A stretch of 64,000 nucleotides of DNA, taken from contig NZ_VDBO01000003.1 in the NCBI RefSeq assembly GCF_005930355.1, forward strand, positions 62,001 through 126,000, read 5' to 3'. This DNA comes from Paenibacillus sinopodophylli (GTDB lineage Bacteria; Bacillota; Bacilli; Paenibacillales; Paenibacillaceae). Shown one piece after another: positions 20,852 through 30,733 of the stretch. Position 1 is the first letter of the stretch, and each line of letters begins with the position of its first letter. Below the pieces are notes generated by a model that ran no database searches, was not told the DNA's origin, and worked only from the letters and a program-made list of their open reading frames with translations. Position numbers and translations under genes: made by a program.

Positions 20852-23590
20852 TTAATCGATGGTAATCTTTTTGCTTTTCCCGTCGTAGCCCACCTTTAGA
20901 CCTAGTTTTTCAGAAAATAGGCGTACTGGTATCAAGGTTCGATTATTCCTGACGATCGGCGTTACCTCGGAGGTTTGCAATGCACCATTTAGAATGAGAT
21001 CCTTTTTACCTAGTGTCATTTCCATCAATTTATTGCCGCGAAGTACCGTTACTTGACCCGTCTGCCCATTGAACAGCAGCTTAGATCCCATCGCATCTGA
21101 TACAAAACGCACAGGCACGTACGTTACCCCGTTCAAAACGAGCGGCGCCGAATCCAGCTTCAGCGATTTCCCGTTAACCGCTGCAGTCGTATTACCTACA
21201 GTCATTTCGACCTTAGTATTCGTATCTACCGTTACTGTAGGTGGATATTGAAGCTTAATATTATCTAGTCCAATTGCACCTGATGGCGACCGCTCATCCT
21301 GACCTTCCGCAATGGTTACAACATAAATGCGCTTTAGCTTAACAGGGAATTTCATTCCTGCTGCCGATAGATTGACCTTAACATTTTTCCATCCCGTGAA
21401 GTCCAGCTGTTTGGCCAGGTCGAGGAGATGGGCCTTGCCGTCCGCATCAATGAACTCCGCGCGCACCCAGTTCAAACTGTTGTCACCGTAAAGATCTACC
21501 GTCATAGAGGTAGGAGATCCTTCTATCGTACGCCCATTTGTATTAAACACTGCATATGATGCTTTCGTTCCCGTACCGTTTGTGAAGTCATATTCCACCC
21601 GTAAAGCTTTGGCGGAGGTTTGTGCTACAAAATCAGAAACAAGCTTTACGCTGCCTGTGGTTGTATCAGCAGGTGTCACCTGTGAGGTAATCGGGTACGC
21701 TGTCTTCTCGAAATCCTCGAAGGAGCTGACCGCTTCGCCCTGCGTAAACGGAATCATTGCCGGATACCCGTCGTAGCGGGCAATTGCGTAACCTGTGGAT
21801 ACGCCAGCGGTCACCGATTGCACCGTTAAATTATCGCCGGACACACTTGCTGTAAAGCCGATAAACTCCCACTTCACAGAGTCAGCGCTCAGCTTATGTG
21901 TACTCCCGTTTTTCAGTTTAACGGTCAAAGGAGCCGTTATAACCGCTCCTTTTGCCAATACGCCAGCTGACGTATCAATGGACAAGGAGGTGATTTGATC
22001 CTGTCCTACCACTTCAATATCCTGCTTCGTCGTAATGGCACCCGACTTCACGCTAATTGTCGTCTTGCCCGCTTTAGCAGCCGTAAATTCATTGCCTTTA
22101 AACGTACCGATTGCCTTCTCAGTGCTCCACACAGCGGACGAGTTGTCTACATCAAATGGATTGTAATACGTATCATACCCTTTGAGCGAATAAGACGACT
22201 TTTGACCTATAAGCATTGTGCTTGCTCCACTAACATTTATGCCTTTCAATGTACCTTTAGGCGCAGAAGTAAAGACTCCAATTCCATTGGCGACGCTTCT
22301 TTGAGTCGTGCCATATTGCGTTGCATGTGATAGCTGGAGAGCGTAATTGCCAAGCGGCCGCTCAATCATCGTGGTTGAGCCACCGCCATCAAGATTGACG
22401 CCTTTAAAAACACCCAACTGCAGCATTACCTGCTGAAGCTCTTTCAGGTTGAGTCCTGTGTTTCCATTATATCGTTCACTTGTAATCAGGTAGACCTTTG
22501 TTCCATCCTTCGAATAGCCGACACCTGACCTAGACGTATAAGATGAGCCGCTGACTCCTGTAATATCGCGGGAGAACGGCGCTGACGCTCCAGCATTGAC
22601 TAACAATGTATGACCACCGGCCATCATCTCGAAGGACGCAGGATCCACCCTAGCTCCTGTAGTCTGGGATACAAGTGAATAATCGGCTCTTATCTGCTCG
22701 CCAATATGCAAATGCTCCTTCACATAAGTCGCTGCTGCTCCATGTGTGCGGAGAATGTAGCCATCCGCTGGTGCTTTGCCCGCAATAGCCTTGTCAATCG
22801 AGATCTCCTCGATGATTCCATTGCGCACTAAAACCTCTGTTGGCGTGGAGCCTGAGTTTTTCGGACGCTCTGTACCGCCCCAAGCGCTAGTATAAATATA
22901 CATCTTATTCACATGACTGTAATTTGAGCCCATTGTCTCTGGCACATATGCCGACTGGTTCAAACCCTCCAGCAAGAAGGTGGAGCCATCCGCAGCCGTT
23001 ACTAAGCCTTCGAAGGAATAATTGTCGATCATCGGCTTCCGCTCCTTCGACACCGAGAATGCGTACATGCCATTTAGCTTTGAAGGGCTGGACATAAACA
23101 TGCCACTAGAAACTTGGCCGCCCATCGGCGCCCCTTCATTCCCCATTACAAATACATCCGCATTAATGGCCGCTACCGCTCCGTTTTCCTTCGCCATATT
23201 CAGAATCGAGTTAACTTGCCCGATACTATTATTTTTTCCACTTATCGCATTTAAGGATACGTAAGGATTAGATAGGTCGATTTCAATTACATGCACGCTG
23301 GTCTGCACCTTCGAGCTGCCCCGCGTTGTATGGAAAACATAGTCTAAGCGTTTAGCCCCTGCAGTAACATACGATTGCTGTGACAGCTTAAGCACAGGAT
23401 CACTGGCTGCAGCATCTGCTACCGGTGCACCAATTGCCTTCTGCCAGCTGCTTGGTAGAATAGATGCAATCGGCTGAACGAGCAGCGCTCCACCCAACAT
23501 GACGATAATAATCCGTTTTCCTAAGCCTTCTGACTGCCGTTCATCGTTTTTTTGAGCCTTAACCATTAGATTTGCAACTCTCCCATCCAT
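20852..23590 (-). CDS. Exported phosphodiester glycosidase-like protein with copper-amine-oxidase-N stalk domain
   Basis: A 912-residue exported protein. An N-terminal hydrophobic segment (IIIVMLGGALLVQPIASI) acts as signal or anchor. Residues about 70-440 form a phosphodiester glycosidase (NAGPA/DUF2233) domain, visible in AAINADVFVMGNEGAPMGG, MMAGGHTLLVNAG and KGVNLDGGGSTTMIERPLG. Ig-like and carbohydrate-binding-type regions follow. The last 120 residues are a copper amine oxidase N-terminal-like domain with two repeats (VTYVPVRFVSDAMGSKL; RTLIPVRLFSEKLGLKV), common on secreted Paenibacillus proteins. It may act on wall glycopolymers. The frame opens at 23590 without a good ribosome site; the ATG at 23566, with GGGAG upstream, is a possible start. 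Confidence 0.82.
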   Translation of the reverse strand: MDGRVANLMVKAQKNDERQSEGLGKRIIIVMLGGALLVQPIASILPSSWQKAIGAPVADAAASDPVLKLSQQSYVTAGAKRLDYVFHTTRGSSKVQTSVHVIEIDLSNPYVSLNAISGKNNSIGQVNSILNMAKENGAVAAINADVFVMGNEGAPMGGQVSSGMFMSSPSKLNGMYAFSVSKERKPMIDNYSFEGLVTAADGSTFLLEGLNQSAYVPETMGSNYSHVNKMYIYTSAWGGTERPKNSGSTPTEVLVRNGIIEEISIDKAIAGKAPADGYILRTHGAAATYVKEHLHIGEQIRADYSLVSQTTGARVDPASFEMMAGGHTLLVNAGASAPFSRDITGVSGSSYTSRSGVGYSKDGTKVYLITSERYNGNTGLNLKELQQVMLQLGVFKGVNLDGGGSTTMIERPLGNYALQLSHATQYGTTQRSVANGIGVFTSAPKGTLKGINVSGASTMLIGQKSSYSLKGYDTYYNPFDVDNSSAVWSTEKAIGTFKGNEFTAAKAGKTTISVKSGAITTKQDIEVVGQDQITSLSIDTSAGVLAKGAVITAPLTVKLKNGSTHKLSADSVKWEFIGFTASVSGDNLTVQSVTAGVSTGYAIARYDGYPAMIPFTQGEAVSSFEDFEKTAYPITSQVTPADTTTGSVKLVSDFVAQTSAKALRVEYDFTNGTGTKASYAVFNTNGRTIEGSPTSMTVDLYGDNSLNWVRAEFIDADGKAHLLDLAKQLDFTGWKNVKVNLSAAGMKFPVKLKRIYVVTIAEGQDERSPSGAIGLDNIKLQYPPTVTVDTNTKVEMTVGNTTAAVNGKSLKLDSAPLVLNGVTYVPVRFVSDAMGSKLLFNGQTGQVTVLRGNKLMEMTLGKKDLILNGALQTSEVTPIVRNNRTLIPVRLFSEKLGLKVGYDGKSKKITID

Positions 23591-23698
23591 TAATCTAATA
23601 GTTATAGACTACAAGAGTGATAGAAAAGTTACGTCTGATAAAAGACTACTATCGTTTTATTCCAACTGATAGATATGTCCTATGCTCCAGCCATACCA

Positions 23699-23796
23699 AG
23701 TTGAAACGGCTGAAGTCCTCCTCTGGCGGCATAAACTAACGTTTCGCATTGAAATATAGAAAGGTTATGGAGATATGCTATACTTCCCTATATTTG
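23699..23796 (+). repeat. Two-hairpin interspersed repeat, copy B
   Basis: A roughly 100-base element shared with copies at 48295-48393 (reverse) and 61137-61230. The core is TCCTCTGGCGGC preceded by GAAACGGCTGAAG and followed by AACGTTTCGC. A second imperfect hairpin follows (AAATATAG to CTATATTT). Confidence 0.7.
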
Positions 23797-23800
23797 AAAA

Positions 23801-23833
23801 AAGCTCCACTCATCTTCGCGATGAGTGGAGCTT
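23801..23833 (-). terminator. Terminator of the 1460-residue surface protein gene
   Basis: A 13-bp perfect stem (AAGCTCCACTCAT with ATGAGTGGAGCTT) is followed by more T on the minus strand, 10 bases after the stop codon. Confidence 0.9.
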
Positions 23834-23842
23834 TCTCTATTA

Positions 23843-26800
23843 TTATGGTGTCAAGAAGCTCACTTTTTGCAGCAGTCGCAAAATCATAACGGCTCCCTCA
23901 GCACGGGTAGCATTCGTTAGCGGACTCAGTGTCGTTGCTGTTTTGCCGCCGATAATTCCAGCATAAATCGACTTCGCGACATCTTCCTTCGCCCAAGCGC
24001 CTACTTTAGCACGGTCGGTAAAACTCTGTAAATATGAATTGCTCGATTGTGGAAGTTGAACAGTAAGTCCAGCAACCTTCGCTGCCCTCATCATCATAAC
24101 GGCCATTTCCTGACGCGTAATTGGACTGTTAGGCTTAAAGGTACCATCTGTGTTGCCTGCTACGATTCCTGCTGCTGAGGCAGCACCAATATATGCCCCC
24201 ATAGCGGTATTCGTATTGACGTCCTTGAACTTAGCTGCTGCTGTACGGTCACTGCTAAGTCCTAATCCTTTGGCGATATAGGTTGCGAACTCTCCGCGAG
24301 TAATGCTTTTGTTTGGTTCAAACTTCGTTGCCGTAATCCCCTCTACGATGTATTTCCGGGACAACGTGTGGATAGATGCCGCTGCCCAGTGATTGGACAG
24401 GTCACTGAAGCTCGCGGTGTTCGTCACTAGCGCATAAGCACTGTTTCCCTTCCGTTTGAACGTAGCTTTTGTCTTGCCGCTGGTCGTCTCGATCACAGTA
24501 GGAACGTAGGATATACCTCCTGTCGTTGGATCGAACCATACGACCGAGGAGTTGCCTGTGCCGACATTCAAGCTCGTCTGAATCGTACGCGACACGTAAC
24601 CGTTGAAGTCATTGAGCGGCTTCTGTACAGAACCGCTGACAGCTACAACGTCGAAATGATATGGACCCGCAAGCAAGCTTGCGTTAGAGCTGTTTATTTT
24701 GGAACTTATGTTACTCGTCAGCGTTGATAAGCCTTGGTCAATTCGAATGAGCAATTGGCCGTTTGCGCTATTGTTGCTCAGCAAAGAATTAATCTTAGTG
24801 AAATCTGCTGCATTCAACTGCAGTTCATAAGTCGCATCGCCTAATTGTACCGCGAAAACTGAGTTTGCATTCAAGCGATAGGCTGTGTCCAATGCACTGA
24901 TTGGCACCGCTACAATCGCTGCACTTTCAGATGCAGGTACTTTAAAGGCTACCCGTGGCGTAGCAAGGCCTGCTGAACGAGCTGTCTGGTAAGCAGTTAG
25001 TATCTTCTCTCCATTTACCGTATAACGGTTAGCTTGTACGCCTGCCGGAGAGACGTCTGTTACCGAGGTAGCTGCTGTCGTTTTTATTCCAATACCGCCA
25101 CCCTCAGATGCTTCATAATCTCCAGATAAACTATCGAGTATCGTCGTTTGGTTTGCTGCACTTATATTCGTAAAACTATTTATTGTCGATCCATTAATAG
25201 TACGAAGACCTGTTGTAGCAGAATAATAAGTAACATTAACCGATTCACCTACAGCGATAGGAGCAGCAAGCGTCAAAATCACAGAGGATCCACTGATATC
25301 CACTCTTGATACATTTTTTACCGAATCATTAGCTCTAACGAGAAACTGTACGGTTGTGGGAATATAGCTGCTGCTCAAAGATTCTGAGAAATTAATCGTT
25401 ACCGTCGATCCTTTTGCAATGACACCATAAATGTTCCCGTTTTGACTGCCGCCTGAAGAACCGTTTGACGTGGCATTGTTAAAGGATGCTGCTGCGTTTC
25501 CATTCAAATCTGTAATTAATGATATAGAAGCTAAGTAGGACACAGAAACGGATTGGCCTGCATTTACTGCTGATGCTAGTGTTAATAATACTGAATCTCC
25601 AGATATGCGTACTTGAATGACAGAACGAGCACTATTATCAACGATTACACTGTATTGACTTACTAATGGAACACTCTGCGAATTTAGCGTTTTATTATAC
25701 TTCAAGGTAACAGTAGCTCCGCTGAAGCTCACCGTCTGTAATGTTGGCAAACCTGTATCGGGCACGCTGTACAAGCTATAATTTGGAATTGCAGCCAAGT
25801 AGTTGCCGCTTACGTCTCTGATGGGAAATGATCCTGGTGTATAAGTAACATTAACGGTTTGATAATTCTGAATCGTACCGTTAATAGTCAGTAATATATT
25901 ACTGCCTTTGCTTGAAATTGATGTCGCATTGTATTTCACTCCGCCAACACTCACAGCAAACTGGAGATACGCATAGCTGTTTACGGTCATCAAATCTTTA
26001 TCAAAGGTTAAAGTAACCGCGGTACCAGAGGCATTGCCTCCCACCAATATAGGCAGCGTGATATCCTTTGCACCAGAAACATCCTGATTAGCAAGACTTC
26101 CTGCTTCATTGCCTGATGTATCCTGAATAAGACCAATGGCTGCTTTCGTATAAGAAAGCTTAACCACTTGTCCTGCCACAATCGGACTAGACAAGCTAAG
26201 GTAAACAGCTTCTCCTCTTATTTGCACTCCAATTACGGCACGCGGCGCACCATTCACCGTTACATAAAAGCTGCCCGTTGATGGAATTGCGTTCACATTC
26301 AGATCTTCATTATAGGTCATCGTAATCGTGGATGCGGTCCACTCGATCTTACTGATGACTGGCGCCACCGTATCTGAGCCAAATGTACGGAACGTCCATT
26401 GATGCTCATTTAGTATGCCAGCAAAGCTATTTCCAGCCAAATCTGTCACTGCGCTAGCATCGATCGTTATATAATATTGTGAATTTAGATTTAATGCTTG
26501 AGTTGGTGATATGACTAATACGTTAGTTTGGCTTCCGTCTACGTAATAAGAAGCTGTGATAGGAGACAACAAACTATTCCCAATTGGATTGAACGTAATC
26601 GAGCCGCTATCGCCTTTCTTGATCGCTTCGCTGAACGTTGCGGTGAAGGTCTGGCTAAGCCCCACTGATACTGCGTTGTTAAGCGGGCTTAAGAGCGTTA
26701 ATGTAGGTCTAACCGTATCTTGAGAAACAGTAAAGGACCATGCATTCGCTGATGTAAGTCCGGCGTAATAATTGCCTGCCGCATCCCTAACAGCGCGGTT

Positions 26801-28225
26801 ACCAATCGTTACATAATACTTCGTGTTATTGACGAAAGCCTTCTCCGCTTCGCTGCTGATGGCTTTGTTCACGTCAACCGTCAACTGATAAGTTCCACCG
26901 CCTGTCACACGCTCAGATGTAATCGGAATAGAGCGGAACAACGCACCTGTCGTCGATTCTCTAATTTCAATAGTTCCGCTGCTTGGAAACACCGGCTCAT
27001 TGAATGTAATTTGGAGCAATGAGGCAAGGCTTGTTATAGAGCTGCCCGTCGTTGGTGTAAAGACCGTAGCCACTGGCGGTATCGTTTCATTGCCGGGATC
27101 AGTACTGAAATTCCATATCGATGCTCCGGATATTCCGTGATACCACTGGTCGCCGTTTGGATCTGGCTGTGTAAAGGCGCCTGCATCAATTAATACATAG
27201 TATGCCGTATTAGCCTCCAAACTAGTGCTAGGCGTAATTTTGACGGTGTTGTTGGTCACAACGACCCTTGGAGACAGCGCGTTAAAACGCTCAAATGTCG
27301 TATTGTTGCTAATTCTGCGAATCTCAATGAACTTGTTGTTGCGTGCTTGCACATTTTTGTCGAAGGTTATGGTAAGTGTCGTATTGGTTGGCACTGATGT
27401 AGCATTATCTGCCGGTACGAACGGCGCTGCCACGTTCACAGGCGCTGCAGCAGTCGTTAGGCTCCAAGATGTCCCAAGATACAAATTCCCTGCTGCATCT
27501 TGAAAGGCCGTGTTCGGAACGACAACTGAATAGGTAGTATTCGGTTGAAGTGCCGCAGGAGGCTGTATGATAATTTGATTCGTTCCGCTGCCTCTGACTG
27601 CATTAGAAGTAACAGCAATCGCTCTGTTGTCCTCCAAGGAGCTTATGAGCACGTTTCCGCTGGCTACATAAACCGGCTCATCAAATGTAATGACGATCGG
27701 TGTAGTAATAGCTGCTGCATTTCCTGTAGGAGATAGACCTGTATGGGATGGTCTTGTAGTATCAACGGATGCAACGGTACGGAAATTCCAACTGCTCGCG
27801 TTAATAATACCAGCAAATCCAGTCCCGTTGGATTGATTGACGAACGCCCCTGCCTCTACCAGCACATAGTAATTCGTATTTAATGCAAATAACTGGGACG
27901 GATCAATAGTTACAATGCGCTGTGATGAATCAATGGTAATACGATTTGATGATAGTGGAATGCTTTCCACCAAATTACTTGTTGCATAGTCATAAATAGA
28001 AATAGAAGTTGAGCCTGAGCCCTTGCTAACATTCTCATCAAAGGTCATCTTTAAATCAGCAGTAATGGGGACGTTAATCAGATCGTCTGCCGGACTCAAG
28101 CTTAATGCGACCGGACCTGCAGATGCAGCAGACGCCTGCTGTGGTTCTGATGCCCAGCCTGCAAGACTTAATTGAAGCATCAGCATAAGGGCGATAAATG
28201 ATGACAGCTTGCTGGTTCGATTCAT
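23843..28225 (-). CDS. Giant SLH-anchored Ig-like (Big_5 / SwmB) surface protein
   Basis: A 1460-residue secreted protein with signal peptide (LSSFIALMLMLQLSLAGWAS). Residues about 35-660 hold five or six Ig-like Big_5 repeats, each with a P-x-D/G-x-A-x-x-V-P/S start, a TFDE/TFNEPV strand, NTTYSVVV/NTKYYVTI, and a closing W-x-F. Residues about 660-1050 have four SwmB-like repeats (VTLTFDKDL, VTLKYNKTL, VTINFSESL with PVxxxxYLSLS/LLTLAS ends). A further domain precedes three SLH modules at about 1275-1460 (FSDLSNHWAAASIHTL; KFKDVNTNTAMGAYIGAA; FTDRAKVGAWAKEDVA). SLH modules bind pyruvylated wall polymer, the product of csaB in this window. GAGGAG precedes the ATG. Ligand unknown; adhesion or biofilm scaffold is likely. 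Confidence 0.88.
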   Translation of the reverse strand: MNRTSKLSSFIALMLMLQLSLAGWASEPQQASAASAGPVALSLSPADDLINVPITADLKMTFDENVSKGSGSTSISIYDYATSNLVESIPLSSNRITIDSSQRIVTIDPSQLFALNTNYYVLVEAGAFVNQSNGTGFAGIINASSWNFRTVASVDTTRPSHTGLSPTGNAAAITTPIVITFDEPVYVASGNVLISSLEDNRAIAVTSNAVRGSGTNQIIIQPPAALQPNTTYSVVVPNTAFQDAAGNLYLGTSWSLTTAAAPVNVAAPFVPADNATSVPTNTTLTITFDKNVQARNNKFIEIRRISNNTTFERFNALSPRVVVTNNTVKITPSTSLEANTAYYVLIDAGAFTQPDPNGDQWYHGISGASIWNFSTDPGNETIPPVATVFTPTTGSSITSLASLLQITFNEPVFPSSGTIEIRESTTGALFRSIPITSERVTGGGTYQLTVDVNKAISSEAEKAFVNNTKYYVTIGNRAVRDAAGNYYAGLTSANAWSFTVSQDTVRPTLTLLSPLNNAVSVGLSQTFTATFSEAIKKGDSGSITFNPIGNSLLSPITASYYVDGSQTNVLVISPTQALNLNSQYYITIDASAVTDLAGNSFAGILNEHQWTFRTFGSDTVAPVISKIEWTASTITMTYNEDLNVNAIPSTGSFYVTVNGAPRAVIGVQIRGEAVYLSLSSPIVAGQVVKLSYTKAAIGLIQDTSGNEAGSLANQDVSGAKDITLPILVGGNASGTAVTLTFDKDLMTVNSYAYLQFAVSVGGVKYNATSISSKGSNILLTINGTIQNYQTVNVTYTPGSFPIRDVSGNYLAAIPNYSLYSVPDTGLPTLQTVSFSGATVTLKYNKTLNSQSVPLVSQYSVIVDNSARSVIQVRISGDSVLLTLASAVNAGQSVSVSYLASISLITDLNGNAAASFNNATSNGSSGGSQNGNIYGVIAKGSTVTINFSESLSSSYIPTTVQFLVRANDSVKNVSRVDISGSSVILTLAAPIAVGESVNVTYYSATTGLRTINGSTINSFTNISAANQTTILDSLSGDYEASEGGGIGIKTTAATSVTDVSPAGVQANRYTVNGEKILTAYQTARSAGLATPRVAFKVPASESAAIVAVPISALDTAYRLNANSVFAVQLGDATYELQLNAADFTKINSLLSNNSANGQLLIRIDQGLSTLTSNISSKINSSNASLLAGPYHFDVVAVSGSVQKPLNDFNGYVSRTIQTSLNVGTGNSSVVWFDPTTGGISYVPTVIETTSGKTKATFKRKGNSAYALVTNTASFSDLSNHWAAASIHTLSRKYIVEGITATKFEPNKSITRGEFATYIAKGLGLSSDRTAAAKFKDVNTNTAMGAYIGAASAAGIVAGNTDGTFKPNSPITRQEMAVMMMRAAKVAGLTVQLPQSSNSYLQSFTDRAKVGAWAKEDVAKSIYAGIIGGKTATTLSPLTNATRAEGAVMILRLLQKVSFLTP

Positions 28226-28326
28226 TCCAATTCACTCCTCAAAAAATTACACTCGTACCTTATTTGTCGGTTTCATCACATGAAAAATTTAGGTTATCCT
28301 ACTTTTTGTTCGGTAACAAAATAAAA

Positions 28327-28367
28327 AAGCTGATTGCAATGTAGACTAGCTACGTTGCAATCAGCTT
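28327..28367 (-). terminator. Terminator of metK
   Basis: A 13-bp stem (AAGCTGATTGCAA with TTGCAATCAGCTT) followed by more T on the minus strand, about 37 bases beyond the metK stop. Confidence 0.88.
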
Positions 28368-28403
28368 TTAGCACCCATAAGGCGATGTTATATTATATAA
28401 AGC

Positions 28404-29618
28404 TTATACGCCGCTTTGTACACCGGCTTCTGCTTTTAGCTGCTCTGCTTTGTCCACGCGCTCCCAAGGGAGATCGATATCCGTACGGCCAAAATGACCA
28501 TAAGCAGCAGTTTGTCTATAGATTGGACGACGTAGGTCAAGCATTTTGATAATGCCTGCTGGACGAAGATCGAAATTGCTAGTGATCAGCTCAACGAGCT
28601 TATCTTCACCGATCTTACCAGTACCGTAAGTGTCCACATTAATGGAAACCGGCTGAGCTACACCAATTGCATATGCCAATTGGATTTCGCATTTATCTGC
28701 AAGTCCTGCAGCAACGATGTTCTTAGCTACATAACGAGCAGCGTACGCCGCTGAGCGGTCAACTTTTGTAGGATCCTTACCAGAGAATGCACCGCCGCCA
28801 TGACGCGCGTAACCGCCATAGGTATCAACGATAATTTTACGGCCGGTTAGACCCGCATCACCTTGTGGACCACCAATTACGAAGCGACCAGTAGGATTGA
28901 TAAAGTATTTTGTTTCCTCATCAAGCCATTCAACTGGAACAACTGGTTTGATTACATGCTCAAGAATATCTTTTTGGATTTGCTCAAGCGTAATTTCTTC
29001 CGCATGCTGTGTCGAAACAACAATTGTATCCACACGAACAGGCTTACCGTCTGCATATTCAATCGTAACTTGTGTTTTGCCATCTGGACGCAAGTAAGCA
29101 AGCGTCTCGTTCTTACGAACTTCTGACAAACGACGAGCAATACGATGTGAAAGAGCAATTGGAAGCGGCATAAGCTCAGGCGTTTCGTTTGTTGCAAAAC
29201 CAAACATAAGACCTTGGTCGCCTGCACCGATATCTTCATTCTCTTGCTTCATATCTTTGCCGTCACGAGTTTCAAGCGCTGCGTTGACGCCTTGAGCAAT
29301 ATCAGCAGACTGCTCATTGAGCGATGTCAATACCGCGCAAGTGCTGGAGTCGAAGCCGAATTTGGCACGCGTGTAACCAATTTCTTTAATTGTGCGGCGT
29401 GCAATAGCTGAAATATCAACATAATCAGCACGGCTGCTAATTTCACCAATAACGAGAACAAGTCCTGTTGCTACTGAAACCTCACAAGCAACACGAGCAT
29501 ATGGATCTGCTTCAAGGAATGCATCCAAGACAGCATCGGATATCTGATCACAAATCTTATCCGGGTGGCCTTCAGTAACGGATTCCGATGTGAACAAGTG
29601 GCGTCCTTTAACCGACAT
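28404..29618 (-). CDS. metK: S-adenosylmethionine synthetase
   Basis: A 404-residue MetK. It starts [20 protein letters not shown], contains the ATP-binding [12 protein letters not shown] hexapeptide region, the P-loop-like [16 protein letters not shown] and the closing [10 protein letters not shown]. It makes S-adenosylmethionine from methionine and ATP in the cytoplasm. The ATG at 29618 has AGGAGG 9 bases upstream; an in-frame TTG at 29627 is ignored. A sigma-A promoter lies at 29727-29755, and the leader contains a terminator-like hairpin but no S-box motif that I can find, unlike many Bacillales metK genes. Confidence 0.97.
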   Translation of the reverse strand: MSVKGRHLFTSESVTEGHPDKICDQISDAVLDAFLEADPYARVACEVSVATGLVLVIGEISSRADYVDISAIARRTIKEIGYTRAKFGFDSSTCAVLTSLNEQSADIAQGVNAALETRDGKDMKQENEDIGAGDQGLMFGFATNETPELMPLPIALSHRIARRLSEVRKNETLAYLRPDGKTQVTIEYADGKPVRVDTIVVSTQHAEEITLEQIQKDILEHVIKPVVPVEWLDEETKYFINPTGRFVIGGPQGDAGLTGRKIIVDTYGGYARHGGGAFSGKDPTKVDRSAAYAARYVAKNIVAAGLADKCEIQLAYAIGVAQPVSINVDTYGTGKIGEDKLVELITSNFDLRPAGIIKMLDLRRPIYRQTAAYGHFGRTDIDLPWERVDKAEQLKAEAGVQSGV

Positions 29619-29678
29619 ACGTATCAACCTCCTACAACCTTAGTATGAAATAAGTGCGGACATTCTACATAAAAAATG

Positions 29679-29702
29679 AACCTTTTCCGTTAGGAAAAGG
29701 TT
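29679..29702 (-). terminator. Hairpin in the metK leader: spore-gene terminator and possible attenuator
   Basis: A 10-bp perfect stem (AACCTTTTCC with GGAAAAGGTT) and a 4-base loop, then CATTTTTTATG on the minus strand. It lies downstream of both the spore-protein stop codon and the metK promoter, so metK transcripts must read through it. A small GTTGT/ACAAC hairpin abuts its 5' arm. Confidence 0.7.
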
Positions 29703-29726
29703 GTTTGACAACTCTTCTAAAACAGT

Positions 29727-29755
29727 ATGATACCGAAAATGTCGCTTTGTGTCAA
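29727..29755 (-). promoter_or_regulatory. Sigma-A promoter of metK
   Basis: On the minus strand TTGACA (29750-29755) and TATCAT (29727-29732) are separated by exactly 17 bases. The start would be near 29720, about 100 bases ahead of metK. Confidence 0.75.
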
Positions 29756-29777
29756 TGGACGCCGCCATATTCACCTG

Positions 29778-30056
29778 TTATTGGTACCCGTTTAGAACAG
29801 ATTCTGCCTGCGCGATTAGTCTTTTTGTAATCTCACCACCGACTGATCCTGCCTGCCGTGTAGATAAGCTTGACCAGTGCACAATGTTACCGCTGCCGGC
29901 ACCTGTCTCGGCTCCCAATTCTCCTGCAAATTCAGAATCTACTCCTGCGCCTGTGAAGCCTCCTGAGGTTAATCCAAATTCTGCAGCAATCTCATACTTC
30001 AATTGGTTTAATGCAGCTTTGCTTGTCGGAACGACTACCTTATTCGAACGACTCAT
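29778..30056 (-). CDS. Alpha/beta-type small acid-soluble spore protein
   Basis: A 92-residue DNA-binding spore protein. The N-terminal part has NQLKYEIAAEFGL, carrying the GPR-protease-type E-I/F-A site, and the C-terminal part has TRQAGSVGGEITKRLIAQAE, the conserved second helix of the family. A glycine-rich linker separates them, longer than in typical 60-70 residue members. These proteins coat spore DNA, protect it from UV and are degraded at germination. The ATG at 30056 has GGAGGTG 6 bases upstream; the longer frame to 30110 is ignored. Expression in the forespore (sigma-G) is expected; no promoter was assigned. Confidence 0.92.
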   Translation of the reverse strand: MSRSNKVVVPTSKAALNQLKYEIAAEFGLTSGGFTGAGVDSEFAGELGAETGAGSGNIVHWSSLSTRQAGSVGGEITKRLIAQAESVLNGYQ

Positions 30057-30168
30057 GTGAAACACCTCCAGATGAATGTAGAGCACATCACTATTGTGCG
30101 TTCTGGTCATTCATTTGAAGCGTATATTCTATTGTCAACTCGGGTAAAATGTAGATCATTCATCCATA

Positions 30169-30678
30169 TTATTGCAACGTGTAGCTGCCCTTAACCAACA
30201 CAGTCAATCCATTCTTTTGGTTCGGGTCTGGCAATATTCCCCGACCCTCCCGAGGGAACAAGAGCAAATGATTCGTAGGGACGGCCTTGCCCTTCGTTAA
30301 ATCGGTCCCACCGGTTAAATCTGCAATCCCACTCGCATCTGAGCTATATGCAATGGCTTTGCCAACGCGTACGATTACCTCCGTACCTTGTCCAGCCATC
30401 AATGTTTTTCCAGCTGGCACTGTTACGACTTCTAGCTCAGCTGCAGCTACCGGCGTTGAACCTCCTGTTGACCCACTGCCGCCATTCGCCAGCAATGCAT
30501 CTACATAGCTTTTTGTAACGACAGGGTCCTCTGCTGAGCCAGGGGTCAGCGCATTTGATTCGGCCTCAAGAGGCGAAGCAAAATTCACGCCGACCCATAT
30601 TCCGGCTCCTACCAATACTGCTGCTACAATTCCTCGTGTTACGTTTTTTTTCACTAGTAACTCTCCTCTCTCTTTCAT
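30169..30678 (-). CDS. Small exported protein of unknown function
   Basis: Up to 169 residues with an N-terminal signal/anchor (GIVAAVLVGAGIWVGVNF), a VVTKSYVDALL segment, a Gly/Ser linker and a beta-rich domain (VVTVPAGKTLMAGQGTEVIV, NHLLLFPREGRGI). I do not recognise a named domain; the beta part looks like a small extracytoplasmic sensor or binding fold. Two starts are possible: the ATG at 30678, with GGAG 4 bases away, and a GTG at 30654, which has AGAGGAG at better spacing and gives 161 residues. It stands alone between the spore protein and a large surface-protein gene. A role in the envelope or spore coat is possible but not shown. Confidence 0.65.
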   Translation of the reverse strand: MKERGELLVKKNVTRGIVAAVLVGAGIWVGVNFASPLEAESNALTPGSAEDPVVTKSYVDALLANGGSGSTGGSTPVAAAELEVVTVPAGKTLMAGQGTEVIVRVGKAIAYSSDASGIADLTGGTDLTKGKAVPTNHLLLFPREGRGILPDPNQKNGLTVLVKGSYTLQ

Positions 30679-30733
30679 GCATCTCCTAATAGGATACTAG
30701 ATTGAACAAGGAGAGACCAGTTTTTTTCGTTTG

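Noticed and set aside
29600..29760. S-box (SAM-I) riboswitch upstream of metK
   Set aside because: The gap is too short for the aptamer, and none of its conserved segments could be found; only a simple hairpin is present.
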